Shown: one piece after another, positions 7,045 to 14,398 of the stretch | Numbering within the stretch: the first letter of the stretch is position 1 | Layout: each line of letters starts with the position of its first letter | From: Acidobacteriota bacterium | GTDB taxonomy: Bacteria; Acidobacteriota; Blastocatellia; Pyrinomonadales; Pyrinomonadaceae | Length of the DNA stretch: 14,398 nucleotides | Assembly: GCA_013698055.1 (NCBI GenBank) | Contig: JACCVS010000406.1 | Location: 1-14,398, forward strand | Direction of reading: 5' to 3' | Notes under the pieces: model-generated | Database searches by the model: none | Told to the model about the DNA's origin: nothing | The model's input: the letters and a program-made list of their open reading frames with translations, nothing else | Program-made: the position numbers and the translations under genes

Positions 7045-9543
7045 TCATTCAATACTAAAAGCGTATTTCTCACTCTGTTCCGTGCTGCCCGCCGCCGCCG
7101 TTAGAGACTTGCCGCCGACGATTATTCGACCAGCGCCGGGAAGCTCGATAGAGAGATTTTCAGCCGCATCAGTTTCAACCTGCCACTCATCATCCACACG
7201 CCGCGCAGCCAGATAGCCGACCGGGTTGGTAGCCGACACAACCTCACGACCAGTAATAGAAAGATGCCTGCCTCCGATTGCAACAACCTCCAGCAACTCT
7301 GTCCCGTCGCGCGTGTACCTCGCCCATAACCAATCGAAATCTGAAGACAACTGCGCCGTTTCGGCCATACGACCACGCCCCAGCAATAAACAATCACGCC
7401 TCTCCTCATTCAACACTTCAAATGCGCGACCGTTCACTGCTTCTATTTCGCGTGCGCCTGATTTCGGAGCTTGCGCGCTCGCGCGCGGGAGCATAAAGGT
7501 GATGAACTCCTGTTCTCCTTCCGCCATCGCCGTAAAAACATAGACGGGCGCGCTTTTCGATTCGCCATAGCAGAACGAGACGCGACCGTCTTCCTTCCGC
7601 CACTCGCCACAGCCTCCGAAAGTGAAGAGTTCAAGCCCCGGCCTGTTTTGACCCTGCTCATGTACTGCGGCGATGCCCGCCACATTCTCAATCGCAGGTC
7701 TCGCATCCGGGGTGAAATGAAAGCGTAGGTCATATTGATGAGCGCCAGCCGTCTCCACATGGTCGCGTATAATCCAGTAATCCCCCTTGAGAAAGAGCAA
7801 GCCGCGCGAATGCTTCGCAGGCGCACTGAGCCGCGCGTAGCCGTCCGTGAACCCTTCAAAGAAGTCTGCGCGCTTGTGGCTCATCCACGCACGCGTTCCT
7901 GTGTGCGCTACCTGTTTCCAATTGAAAGCGCCATCAGGCACGGACGAAGATTCGCCGTCAATCGTCATGGTGTTGTGCGCTGCGGTCGAACGAAAGTAAT
8001 CGCGCATCTCGGATGAGCCGGTGTAGGTGTATGTGCCCGGATCAACAAGCAGTGTGCTGCCTCGCACCGCTAATTCAAACGCGAGCGCATCGGCGTGCGC
8101 GTGACCATAGTTGAGCCTCGACGTTCCATGTTCACCGCCATCAATGAGCAGATAGTCAGCATCCTTCGTCCAGCAATCGCGCATCACGTAGTAACCACCT
8201 CCGACGAAACCGCGCGAGGCGTGCGCGGGTGGGCGAGCATCGAGCCGGTCGAATTTTTGCAGGCCATTGCTGCCCGTCAACCAGAGCGTTTCCTCAGCCG
8301 CTTCCTCCGCGACGTGCTTATAATCGGCACGACCAAAGAGCGCCGCGCCGTTTGAGAGAGCAGCGCGAAAGTCGTTCGCAGGGCGCTCGTCCAACATCAC
8401 CAGGCGGCCTCCGTCATCATCACCGAAAAAGGGCGTCGTTCCATCCGGCCTCGTGATATACATCAGGTGATCGAGCAGCCCAGTCAATTTATCTTCGACT
8501 AAAACGGGCAGGCGCTCATTGTTCGCCTGCGAAAGGAGAAGGAAGTGCGTGTAGAAGTCTGTCGTGTAGCGATGATAGTAGCTTGAGTGCTCGAAATAGA
8601 CGCCGTCCGGCTTGACGTGACGTTCAATCTCGTCCAGCAGGATGCGCTTGCCTGTCGCGCGCCAGACGCCCGCACGGCGAAACTCCGGCAGAAGTGTGCC
8701 GAGATAGAAAAGGCCCAGCGCCTCGCCTGTCAAATGAGTGTTCGGCGAGAAGTAGGTGGAGAGATATGTTTCAAGATGCCTGCCGTGCAGGTAGAGAAAC
8801 TTCTGGACGCGCAGGAAATCATCAGCTTTCAGAGATGGTGAATCTTTGAAAAAATAAATCGCCCAGAGCCATGCGATAACTCGCAAAGAGACTTCGAGAC
8901 TGCTCGCCCAGTTGACGCCGAGCTTCGGCGGGTTGCTCTCCATCCACGCTCTAATGTGCGTAACGAATTTTTGTGCGTAACGCTCGTCGCCCGTCAGCCA
9001 GTAAGCGCGGCCCAGCGTCATAAAATACTGGTGACGATTCAACTCCCAGATGATCTTCTTATCCCCTGCGACTCCGGCGTCTAGAAAATTGATTGCGCTC
9101 CAATGCTTGAGTGGCAATCTCTTCGCGGAGATTGGTTCGAGATGCCAGTCAACAGGCTCCCCGAAATCAAGGCGGCTTAAACCGAGCAGGTCAAAGCGCC
9201 CTTCAAGAATACGATCTGCGCGTGCGATTAGAGCTTCACCTGCACGCCCTGCGAAGCGATTCTTCAGCTCGGTGATTGTCTCTTCCCTGTTTATGAACGA
9301 GGCGAAGAAGGCGGGCGAGGTGCGCGTGCGAAAATGATTGAGTAGACTTTCAGCCGAAAAGGTAACGTTGTGGAACTGCGTCGAATCGAGGAGCTTGAAG
9401 AACGCAGCATCCGCAGGCACACGCGCCTGTGCAGACAGCCCGCGCCTCTCCGCAAGGCTGGCGATTGCTTGCCTGCCGCGAACACGCAACTCGTCGAAAC
9501 TGCGCCCGCGTAGCTTCTTCAACTTTTTCAGAGCTTCGACCAT
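7045..9543 (-). CDS. Heparinase II/III-like (alginate-lyase-type) protein without signal peptide
   Basis: The 832-residue protein has the helical (alpha/alpha)-toroid plus beta-sandwich layout of PL12/15/17/21-type lyases. Visible signatures are WELNRHQY (166-173), NTHLTGE (268-274), YFEHSSYYHRY (316-326), GHAHADALAFEL (480-491), DPGTYTY (501-507) and STAAHNT (519-525). In characterised relatives the Asn/His of the NxHL region and a Tyr of the YxxxSxxY region drive beta-elimination on uronic acids, and the HxHxD region is near a metal site. The N-terminus (MVEALKKLKK onward) is charged and has no signal peptide, unlike scavenging lyases, so it may act in the cytoplasm or leave by another route. 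It is flanked at 22 and 38 bases by a glycosyltransferase and an amidotransferase, which ties it to synthesis of the glycan. Actual lyase activity and substrate are unproven. The ATG at 9543 has GGGAAAGAG just upstream. Confidence 0.88.
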   Translation of the reverse strand: MVEALKKLKKLRGRSFDELRVRGRQAIASLAERRGLSAQARVPADAAFFKLLDSTQFHNVTFSAESLLNHFRTRTSPAFFASFINREETITELKNRFAGRAGEALIARADRILEGRFDLLGLSRLDFGEPVDWHLEPISAKRLPLKHWSAINFLDAGVAGDKKIIWELNRHQYFMTLGRAYWLTGDERYAQKFVTHIRAWMESNPPKLGVNWASSLEVSLRVIAWLWAIYFFKDSPSLKADDFLRVQKFLYLHGRHLETYLSTYFSPNTHLTGEALGLFYLGTLLPEFRRAGVWRATGKRILLDEIERHVKPDGVYFEHSSYYHRYTTDFYTHFLLLSQANNERLPVLVEDKLTGLLDHLMYITRPDGTTPFFGDDDGGRLVMLDERPANDFRAALSNGAALFGRADYKHVAEEAAEETLWLTGSNGLQKFDRLDARPPAHASRGFVGGGYYVMRDCWTKDADYLLIDGGEHGTSRLNYGHAHADALAFELAVRGSTLLVDPGTYTYTGSSEMRDYFRSTAAHNTMTIDGESSSVPDGAFNWKQVAHTGTRAWMSHKRADFFEGFTDGYARLSAPAKHSRGLLFLKGDYWIIRDHVETAGAHQYDLRFHFTPDARPAIENVAGIAAVHEQGQNRPGLELFTFGGCGEWRKEDGRVSFCYGESKSAPVYVFTAMAEGEQEFITFMLPRASAQAPKSGAREIEAVNGRAFEVLNEERRDCLLLGRGRMAETAQLSSDFDWLWARYTRDGTELLEVVAIGGRHLSITGREVVSATNPVGYLAARRVDDEWQVETDAAENLSIELPGAGRIIVGGKSLTAAAGSTEQSEKYAFSIE

Positions 9544-9565
9544 TATCTCTTTCCCGCCTGATAAA

Positions 9566-10885
9566 TCAATCGGCTTTAACCTTCAATGTCTCATGCCTGG
9601 CCGGAAGAGACGACGGAGATTCTATCTTCTCCTGACGCAGTGCCTGCTGTGCCGCTTTCGCACTTGTTTCCATCCTGCGATGAAAGATCGCAGCCAGGTG
9701 TGAGATATTTCGCTCAAGGCCATACTTTTCAAGGACGCGCCGTCTTCCAGCTTCGCCCAACTGACGACGCAACGCCGTATCATTCATCAGGCTGCCGATA
9801 GCCCCTGCCAGCTCTTCCTCATCCGAAGGGGTGACCAGAAGTCCATCAATGCGGTCGCGGATCAATTCCGGGATACCTGTAATGCGTGTCGCCACGCAGG
9901 GAATCTCCATCGCCATCGCTTCCATCAAGACGACGGGGACTCCTTCGGCGAAACTACTGAGCGCGAAAACATCTGTCTCAAGATAAAGCGTTTGCAACTG
10001 GTCTTGATTAAGAAAGCCCTCGAAGACAACGTAATTGTCTAAGCCGCGCTCGGTCACCCAATCTTCCAAACTCTTGCGTTCCGGCCCATCGCCGACAAGA
10101 CGCAGACGCACCTTCCTGCCTTCTTCGACAAGGCGTTCGAGAGCCGCCAGCAGAATGTGCAATCCCTTGGCCGTGCTCAGTTGTCCGACATAGAGCACTT
10201 CAAAAGGTGCAGGATTTTCGCGGAACGGATGCGGCTTAAAAACATTTGGATCAATGCCCAGCGGCGCAACCTCCAGCTTATTCCATTCTTTGTGATCTGA
10301 AACTCTCATTAACTGGCTGCGCCCGTAGTTGCTGATCGTGCAGATGAACGAAGCGGCCCTGACCTTTTCTGCCAGGTGAAAACTGGTGGGGTCAATGAAT
10401 TCCGCCGACCCATGAATCGTAATTGAGATGGTGACGGGAAAGATACGCCCCAGAATCAAGCCGACCGTCGAAGAGAAATGTATGTGAACGTGTGCAAACT
10501 GGTTGCGGCGCATCCAATCGCCGACAATCACGGCCTCCACGAAATAGAGGAAGTAGGCGATGGTCTTTCGCGGATCAAAGCGTCCTAACTTAAGCGCATA
10601 ACTCAAGCCTCGCAGGTATTTCAACGGGCGCGAGAAGAAAGTTCTTAAATGTGGCGCAATCGCGCCTGACAAGCCCAGCGCTTTGACGTAGGAGGTTGAT
10701 TTAGACTCTTCAAGTTCATCCGGCGTCAGCCTTTCCGGCGGCCTGTCGGGACTCTCAATCGAGATAACCTTGAGATCGAATCCAAGCGCCCGCAAGTGGC
10801 GAACCTCACGCAGGATATACGTGTGGTTGATGGCCGGATACTGGCTGACCAGATAGGCGATCCTGATTGATTGGTTCAACTGCAT
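9566..10885 (-). CDS. GT4-family glycosyltransferase
   Basis: With the ATG at 10885 the protein has 439 residues. The open frame extends to a TTG at 10942, but those 19 extra residues show no family similarity, while IRIAYLVSQYPAINHTYI (7-24) starts the acceptor domain right after this ATG. IHGSAEF (157-163) and the donor-domain start VLYVGQLSTAKGLH (230-243) are typical GT4 features. A complete EX7E motif, EGVPVVLME, occupies 314-322 and should bind the phosphate and sugar of the donor nucleotide. The enzyme probably adds a sugar to a lipid-linked intermediate at the cytoplasmic face; the sugar is unknown. The opening pattern resembles WcaL/AmsK-like exopolysaccharide transferases. The heparinase-like gene starts 22 bases after its stop, suggesting tight cotranscription. 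Confidence 0.9.
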   Translation of the reverse strand: MQLNQSIRIAYLVSQYPAINHTYILREVRHLRALGFDLKVISIESPDRPPERLTPDELEESKSTSYVKALGLSGAIAPHLRTFFSRPLKYLRGLSYALKLGRFDPRKTIAYFLYFVEAVIVGDWMRRNQFAHVHIHFSSTVGLILGRIFPVTISITIHGSAEFIDPTSFHLAEKVRAASFICTISNYGRSQLMRVSDHKEWNKLEVAPLGIDPNVFKPHPFRENPAPFEVLYVGQLSTAKGLHILLAALERLVEEGRKVRLRLVGDGPERKSLEDWVTERGLDNYVVFEGFLNQDQLQTLYLETDVFALSSFAEGVPVVLMEAMAMEIPCVATRITGIPELIRDRIDGLLVTPSDEEELAGAIGSLMNDTALRRQLGEAGRRRVLEKYGLERNISHLAAIFHRRMETSAKAAQQALRQEKIESPSSLPARHETLKVKAD

Positions 10886-10936
10886 CTTATCTTTTCGCCA
10901 ACAGGCATTATCCAGGGAATCGCGAGATATTTGTCG

Positions 10937-10957
10937 GGGCAACCCTGATAGTTGCCC
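10937..10957. repeat. Perfect intergenic hairpin, GGGCAAC / GTTGCCC arms
   Basis: Seven-base arms at 10937-10943 and 10951-10957 surround a 7-base loop, between the two GT4 genes. There is no U tract on the minus strand. The plus-strand flank TTGTCGGGGCAACC resembles GTAGGGGCAACC-type dispersed hairpins known to me from other genomes, so I read it as a decayed copy of such an element. It could also slow transcription or protect mRNA ends. Confidence 0.5.
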
Positions 10958-11009
10958 GCAAACTTAAAGTCAATCCTCGATCAGGACAGCCACCGCGTCG
11001 CCAGCACCC

Positions 11010-12200
11010 CTATAGCCCTGTTAAGCTCTCTGTCTGCTCCACCCTGTCCGATAGCGAAGTTCTGGCCTTTGCCAGCAGTCGCTCATAAAGAGCCTCAATG
11101 TGCGTAAGCTGCGCTTCACACGAAAATTTTTGTTCGACGATGCGCCGCCCGCGCTCGCCCATCTCGCGCGCCATGTCACTGTCGCCGAGAAGAGCGATGA
11201 TTCGCTCGGCCATCTTGTGGCTGTCCCCGATTGGCACGATGTATCCCGTCTCTCCTTCCACAACCGCTTCGCGCGCTCCCCCGACATCCGTAGTGACGAC
11301 AGCTCGTCCCGCAGCCATGTATTCGAGGATGGAGTTTGAAAAACCTTCGGCTCTCGAACTCAACACACAAACATCTGAAATAGATAGCAGCGCAGGCACA
11401 TCGCTGCACCGTCCCGTAAAGAAAACGTCGCTTTCCAGTTTGAGCTGCGCGCTCAACTCGCGCATGGAACCAAGCAACTCTCCCTCGCCCGCGATGATAA
11501 AGCCAGCGTTCGGTATGGCCTCTCGCACCAACTTCGCAGCACGCAGGAACGTCGGATGATCTTTGACGGGGAGCCGCAGGTTGGCGACGATTGTGACGAA
11601 GCGACGATTTTCCTCAAGCGGTAGATTGAAAGAGATGAGCGCCTGTTTGCGCTTCAAGAGCGGGGCACTGGCGACGCGGTGGCTGTCCAGACCGTTGTAG
11701 ATCGTAACTATCTTCTCTGTGAAGACCCCTTCCTCAATCAAATCCCGTCGAACGGCTTCGGCGTTGGCAACAACGGCGTGCGCGAGATTATATGCTCGCC
11801 TCTCGACAATGCGTTGCTTGCGCGAGCGAAGGCCACCCATCTCGCGGCGGGACGCAATGCGCACCGGGACACGAGCGAGCGCGGCAGCGGCCATCCCGAA
11901 AACATTCGTGTAAAAGTCGTGCGTCTGGACGACATCTATCTTCTGCGCTCGCATCAGGCGCGCAAGGCGACGCAGTTGAACGAGGGCGTTGCGGTTATAA
12001 AAACTGGTCAAAGGAAATTCGGGAATATCTTTAAAGCCCAGAGCTTCGACCTCATGACGCATCGGCCCCTTCCCGCTCAGACAGGCGACATGCACATCAT
12101 AGCGGCCACTCTCGTGAAGCAGCCGCGTCAGTTGCACAGTCTGGCGCTCCGTCCCACCCTGCTCGAAGCTGTTGATGAGTTGTAAAACGGCGTGTCTCAA
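11010..12200 (-). CDS. GT4-family glycosyltransferase (TTG start)
   Basis: The 396-residue protein opens with VLQLINSFEQGGTERQ (5-20), the GGTE loop that marks many GT4 enzymes. The donor domain begins near FVTIVANLRLPVKDHPTF (201-218) and carries GEGEL (238-242) and a complete EX7E motif, EGFSNSILE, at 285-293, followed by VGGAREAV. It should transfer a sugar from a nucleotide donor during repeat-unit assembly; the specificity is not readable. The start is TTG at 12200, supported by GAGGAA only 3 bases upstream and by the GGTE motif being at the right distance from residue 1. It follows the upstream amidotransferase by 125 bases and precedes another GT4 gene by 124. The two are not close duplicates: their N-terminal domains differ strongly. 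Confidence 0.9.
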   Translation of the reverse strand: MRHAVLQLINSFEQGGTERQTVQLTRLLHESGRYDVHVACLSGKGPMRHEVEALGFKDIPEFPLTSFYNRNALVQLRRLARLMRAQKIDVVQTHDFYTNVFGMAAAALARVPVRIASRREMGGLRSRKQRIVERRAYNLAHAVVANAEAVRRDLIEEGVFTEKIVTIYNGLDSHRVASAPLLKRKQALISFNLPLEENRRFVTIVANLRLPVKDHPTFLRAAKLVREAIPNAGFIIAGEGELLGSMRELSAQLKLESDVFFTGRCSDVPALLSISDVCVLSSRAEGFSNSILEYMAAGRAVVTTDVGGAREAVVEGETGYIVPIGDSHKMAERIIALLGDSDMAREMGERGRRIVEQKFSCEAQLTHIEALYERLLAKARTSLSDRVEQTESLTGL

Positions 12201-12203
12201 TGG

Positions 12204-12209
12204 TTCCTC
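12204..12209 (-). promoter_or_regulatory. Shine-Dalgarno site for the TTG-started glycosyltransferase
   Basis: The minus strand reads GAGGAA followed by CCA and the TTG at 12200. It supports the non-ATG start. Confidence 0.6.
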
Positions 12210-12268
12210 AAGAAAGTCTTTCGATTCGTGGACTGCACCTCAAAGTTCTTAACCAACCCCGATCAGAC

Positions 12269-12326
12269 CTGTCTATTTCCTTTTCTCGCGCTACGGTAGC
12301 TTTGTTTGGCGCTGTAAATTTCCTTT
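12269..12326. repeat. Pair of 15-base direct repeats flanking a small palindrome
   Basis: CTGTCTATTTCCTTT (12269-12283) and CTGTAAATTTCCTTT (12312-12326) differ at two positions. Between them lies GCTACGGTAGC (12290-12300), an 11-base palindrome. The unit fills much of the gap between the amidotransferase and the TTG-started glycosyltransferase. Function unknown; a protein-binding site or repeat remnant are both possible. Confidence 0.35.
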
Positions 12327-14257
12327 CAAGCCACGCTGGCCGCGATGGAATCCGGCTCGTAACTGCTCACAGCCGCACCGTCAACATACCTGCGATGCCA
12401 CAGCTCAAGCATGAAGAGCGTCCACAACTGTGTGGAGTGATCGCGGCGATGACGCTCATGCTCATCGAAGAGAAGCTCAATGTAGGAAGCATTGAAATAG
12501 CCGCGCTCGCGTGCTCTGCGCTCGGTCAGAACGTCGCGAATCATTCCGCGCAACTCCTGATTAATCCATTGCTGAATGGGAACGCCGAAACCCTGCTTGG
12601 GCCGGTTCAGGATTTCCGCCGGGACGAAGTCGCTGACAGCACGCTTGAAGATGTGCTTGCCCTCAAACCCTTTCATCTTCATGGAAGCGGGAATAGTTGT
12701 GGCAAACTCGATCAACTTATGATCCAGAAGCGGCGCGCGTGTCTCAAGCGAGACGGCCATGCTCATTCGATCAACTTTGGTCAGAATGTCGCCGGGCAGG
12801 TATGTCTTGCTGTCCAGATAAAGCAGCGTGTCGAGAGGCTCACCTGTTCGCACGCGCCGGGCGTAATCGCGAAAGAGCGCGGCGGCAGTGTTCGCACTTA
12901 CTTGTTGACCAAAGCCATCCTCATAGAGCGAGAGCTTGTTCAGCCCCGTAAAAGGGGAGATGCTGTCGAGGTAGCGTTCAAGGGGGTCGAGCGCGACGTT
13001 GTTAATGTAGTTGCGTCCCCACGCGCCATGCGGCAAGCGACGGCTGAGCGGCTGCATCACACCCTTGCGCAGCACGCGCGGCAAATTCGCAAAGCCGCTG
13101 CGCTTGCGATCAACCATATAGCGCGTGTAGCCCGCAAAGATTTCGTCGCCGCCGTCGCCTGATAAAGCCACTGTGACATGCTCGCGCGCCAGCTTCGAGA
13201 CCATGTAGGTCGGAATCGCAGAGGAGTCGGCAAACGGCTCATCGAAATGCCAGACCAGTTCCTCGATGATGTGACAGATGTCCGGGGTGACGACGAACTC
13301 ATGATGATCCGTGTCGAAATGACGGGCTGCGATGCGGGCGTACTTCAACTCGTTGAAGCTATCTTCGTGAAAACCTATTGAGAATGTCTTGACGGGCTGT
13401 CCCATGTGACGGGCCATGAGGCCGACGACGACACTTGAATCAACGCCGCCGGAGAGGAACGCACCGAGCGGCACGTCCGAGATGAGCCGCACACGCACGG
13501 CTTCGTCTAAGAGATGACGAAGCTCTTCCAGATAATCCTCTTCGCGTCGCTCAGCCTTGGAACCGGCTGCGGATTCATACTGAAAATCCCAGTATTCTTT
13601 AATTGCTACCTTCCCATCAGTGAACTCAAGGTAATGGCCGGGTGGCAGCTTATGTATCCCGCGAAAGATGCTGAGAGGATCGGGCACGTAGCCTAAAGAG
13701 AGATAAGCGTCGAGCGCATCCACTTCAATCTCGCGCTCAACCATCGGATGTTCGAGCAGTGATTTCAGCTCAGAGCCGAAGACCAGCGCGCCGTCCAGCG
13801 TCAGGGTGTAATAAAGCGGCTTCTTGCCCGCGCGGTCGCGCGCGATGAAGAGCTTGCGCGCTCGCTCGTCCCAGAGCGCAAAGGCGAACATGCCGCGCAG
13901 ACGCTCGACACAGGACGGGCCGTATTCTTCATAAGCGTGAACAATCGCTTCCGTGTCCGAATGAGTTTGAAAGCGATGGCCGCGCGCCGTCAGTTCATCC
14001 TGTAGCTCGCGATAATTGTAAATCTCGCCGTTGAAGACAACCGTGACTTGACCATCGCAGCCAGAGATGGGCTGGTGGCCTCCCGCGAGGTCTATGATCG
14101 AGAGACGGCGCATCCCGAGCGCAACCGCACCCCTGACTATCGTACCCTGATCGTCGGGGCCGCGATGCGTGATGACGTGGCACATCCGGTCAAGCACGCG
14201 CTCGCGTTCCTGTTTATTAAGATTGTCTCCGCCGATGAATCCGGCAATGCCGCACAT
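12326..14257 (-). CDS. Asparagine-synthase-like amidotransferase 2 (exosortase-associated type)
   Basis: This 643-residue glutamine-hydrolysing amidotransferase has Cys2 as nucleophile, MRRLSIIDLAGG (49-60), FNGEIYN (75-81) and SDTE (100-103) in the glutaminase domain. The P-loop SGGVDSS is at 269-275 and SGDGGDEIFAGY at 366-377. The Asp in GDGGDE replaces the Glu of the GEGSDE found in amidotransferase 1 and true AsnB, a form common in polysaccharide-linked paralogues. LGYVPDPLSIFRGIHKLPPG (188-207) and PLLDHKLIEF fit the exosortase/PEP-CTERM amidotransferase 1 group (TIGR03108-like) as I remember it. The likely job is amide formation on a glycan component in the cytoplasm, using glutamine and ATP; the acceptor is unknown. 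The ATG at 14257 has GAGGAT 9 bases upstream. It is the first gene of the visible series. Confidence 0.92.
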   Translation of the reverse strand: MCGIAGFIGGDNLNKQERERVLDRMCHVITHRGPDDQGTIVRGAVALGMRRLSIIDLAGGHQPISGCDGQVTVVFNGEIYNYRELQDELTARGHRFQTHSDTEAIVHAYEEYGPSCVERLRGMFAFALWDERARKLFIARDRAGKKPLYYTLTLDGALVFGSELKSLLEHPMVEREIEVDALDAYLSLGYVPDPLSIFRGIHKLPPGHYLEFTDGKVAIKEYWDFQYESAAGSKAERREEDYLEELRHLLDEAVRVRLISDVPLGAFLSGGVDSSVVVGLMARHMGQPVKTFSIGFHEDSFNELKYARIAARHFDTDHHEFVVTPDICHIIEELVWHFDEPFADSSAIPTYMVSKLAREHVTVALSGDGGDEIFAGYTRYMVDRKRSGFANLPRVLRKGVMQPLSRRLPHGAWGRNYINNVALDPLERYLDSISPFTGLNKLSLYEDGFGQQVSANTAAALFRDYARRVRTGEPLDTLLYLDSKTYLPGDILTKVDRMSMAVSLETRAPLLDHKLIEFATTIPASMKMKGFEGKHIFKRAVSDFVPAEILNRPKQGFGVPIQQWINQELRGMIRDVLTERRARERGYFNASYIELLFDEHERHRRDHSTQLWTLFMLELWHRRYVDGAAVSSYEPDSIAASVA

Positions 14258-14398
14258 GAGCTTTTAATCCTCAATAACTATTCGCAAATTTCGCAGGGCT
14301 GAAAAAGGCTAAATGCAGATGCTTCAATGAAACCGTCCGAGACGAATTTGATTGTACGCCGAATCAAGCGCATCTAGCTGCCCTTAAATCGCGGTCTG
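14258..14398 (-). other. Leader region upstream of amidotransferase 2, no gene seen
   Basis: About 140 bases hold the ribosome site GAGGAT (14272-14267) and a TACAAT (14356-14351) that could be a -10 box about 94 bases from the ATG, without a recognisable -35. All three minus frames hit stops near the right edge, so only a few C-terminal residues of an upstream gene could be present. Confidence 0.35.

Noticed and set aside
10886..10942. Nineteen-residue N-terminal extension of the GT4 protein
   Set aside because: It would need a TTG start inside the intergenic hairpin region and adds sequence unlike the family; the ATG at 10885 fits better.
12200..13162. Long plus-strand open frame (320 codons)
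   Set aside because: It lies opposite the amidotransferase 2 coding sequence, whose motifs are unmistakable; the plus-strand translation shows no recognisable domain.

Overview
This window is a block of cell-surface polysaccharide genes from a moderately GC-rich Gram-negative-type bacterium. All ten genes I can support lie on the minus strand, so transcription runs from high to low coordinates. No gap exceeds about 150 bases and there are no tRNA, rRNA, CRISPR or transposase genes. The style of the locus suggests an environmental Acidobacteriota-like organism: GT4 transferases, exosortase-type amidotransferases, a heparinase-like lyase, a secreted beta-helix protein and short dispersed hairpins between genes. 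That taxonomic guess is inference with low confidence.

Layout in transcription order: asparagine-synthase-like amidotransferase 2 (14257-12326); GT4 glycosyltransferase (12200-11010, TTG start); GT4 glycosyltransferase (10885-9566); heparinase II/III-like protein without signal peptide (9543-7045); amidotransferase 1 (7006-5048); GT4 glycosyltransferase of the exosortase-associated kind (4925-3603); AlgD-type GDP-mannose 6-dehydrogenase (3456-2143); membrane-anchored DUF218/YdcF protein (2099-1455); class I SAM methyltransferase (1365-520, TTG start); and the N-terminal 149 residues of an exported beta-helix protein, cut by the left edge (448-1).

How the genes may work together: the AlgD-like enzyme would make GDP-mannuronic acid. 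Three GT4 enzymes would build a repeat unit. The two glutamine-dependent amidotransferases could convert uronic acid carboxylates to amides (or make another amide), and the methyltransferase could cap or decorate. The heparinase-like and beta-helix proteins are candidates for cleaving or modifying a uronate-containing polymer. No alginate polymerase, Wzx/Wzy, ABC transporter, initiating transferase or exosortase is visible, so the locus very likely continues beyond both edges.

The most interesting reading is a non-alginate, possibly amidated, mannuronate-containing exopolysaccharide. This is a hypothesis from gene content only. Several gaps, and one gene end, hold short hairpins or repeat-like pieces that look like dispersed genomic repeats.
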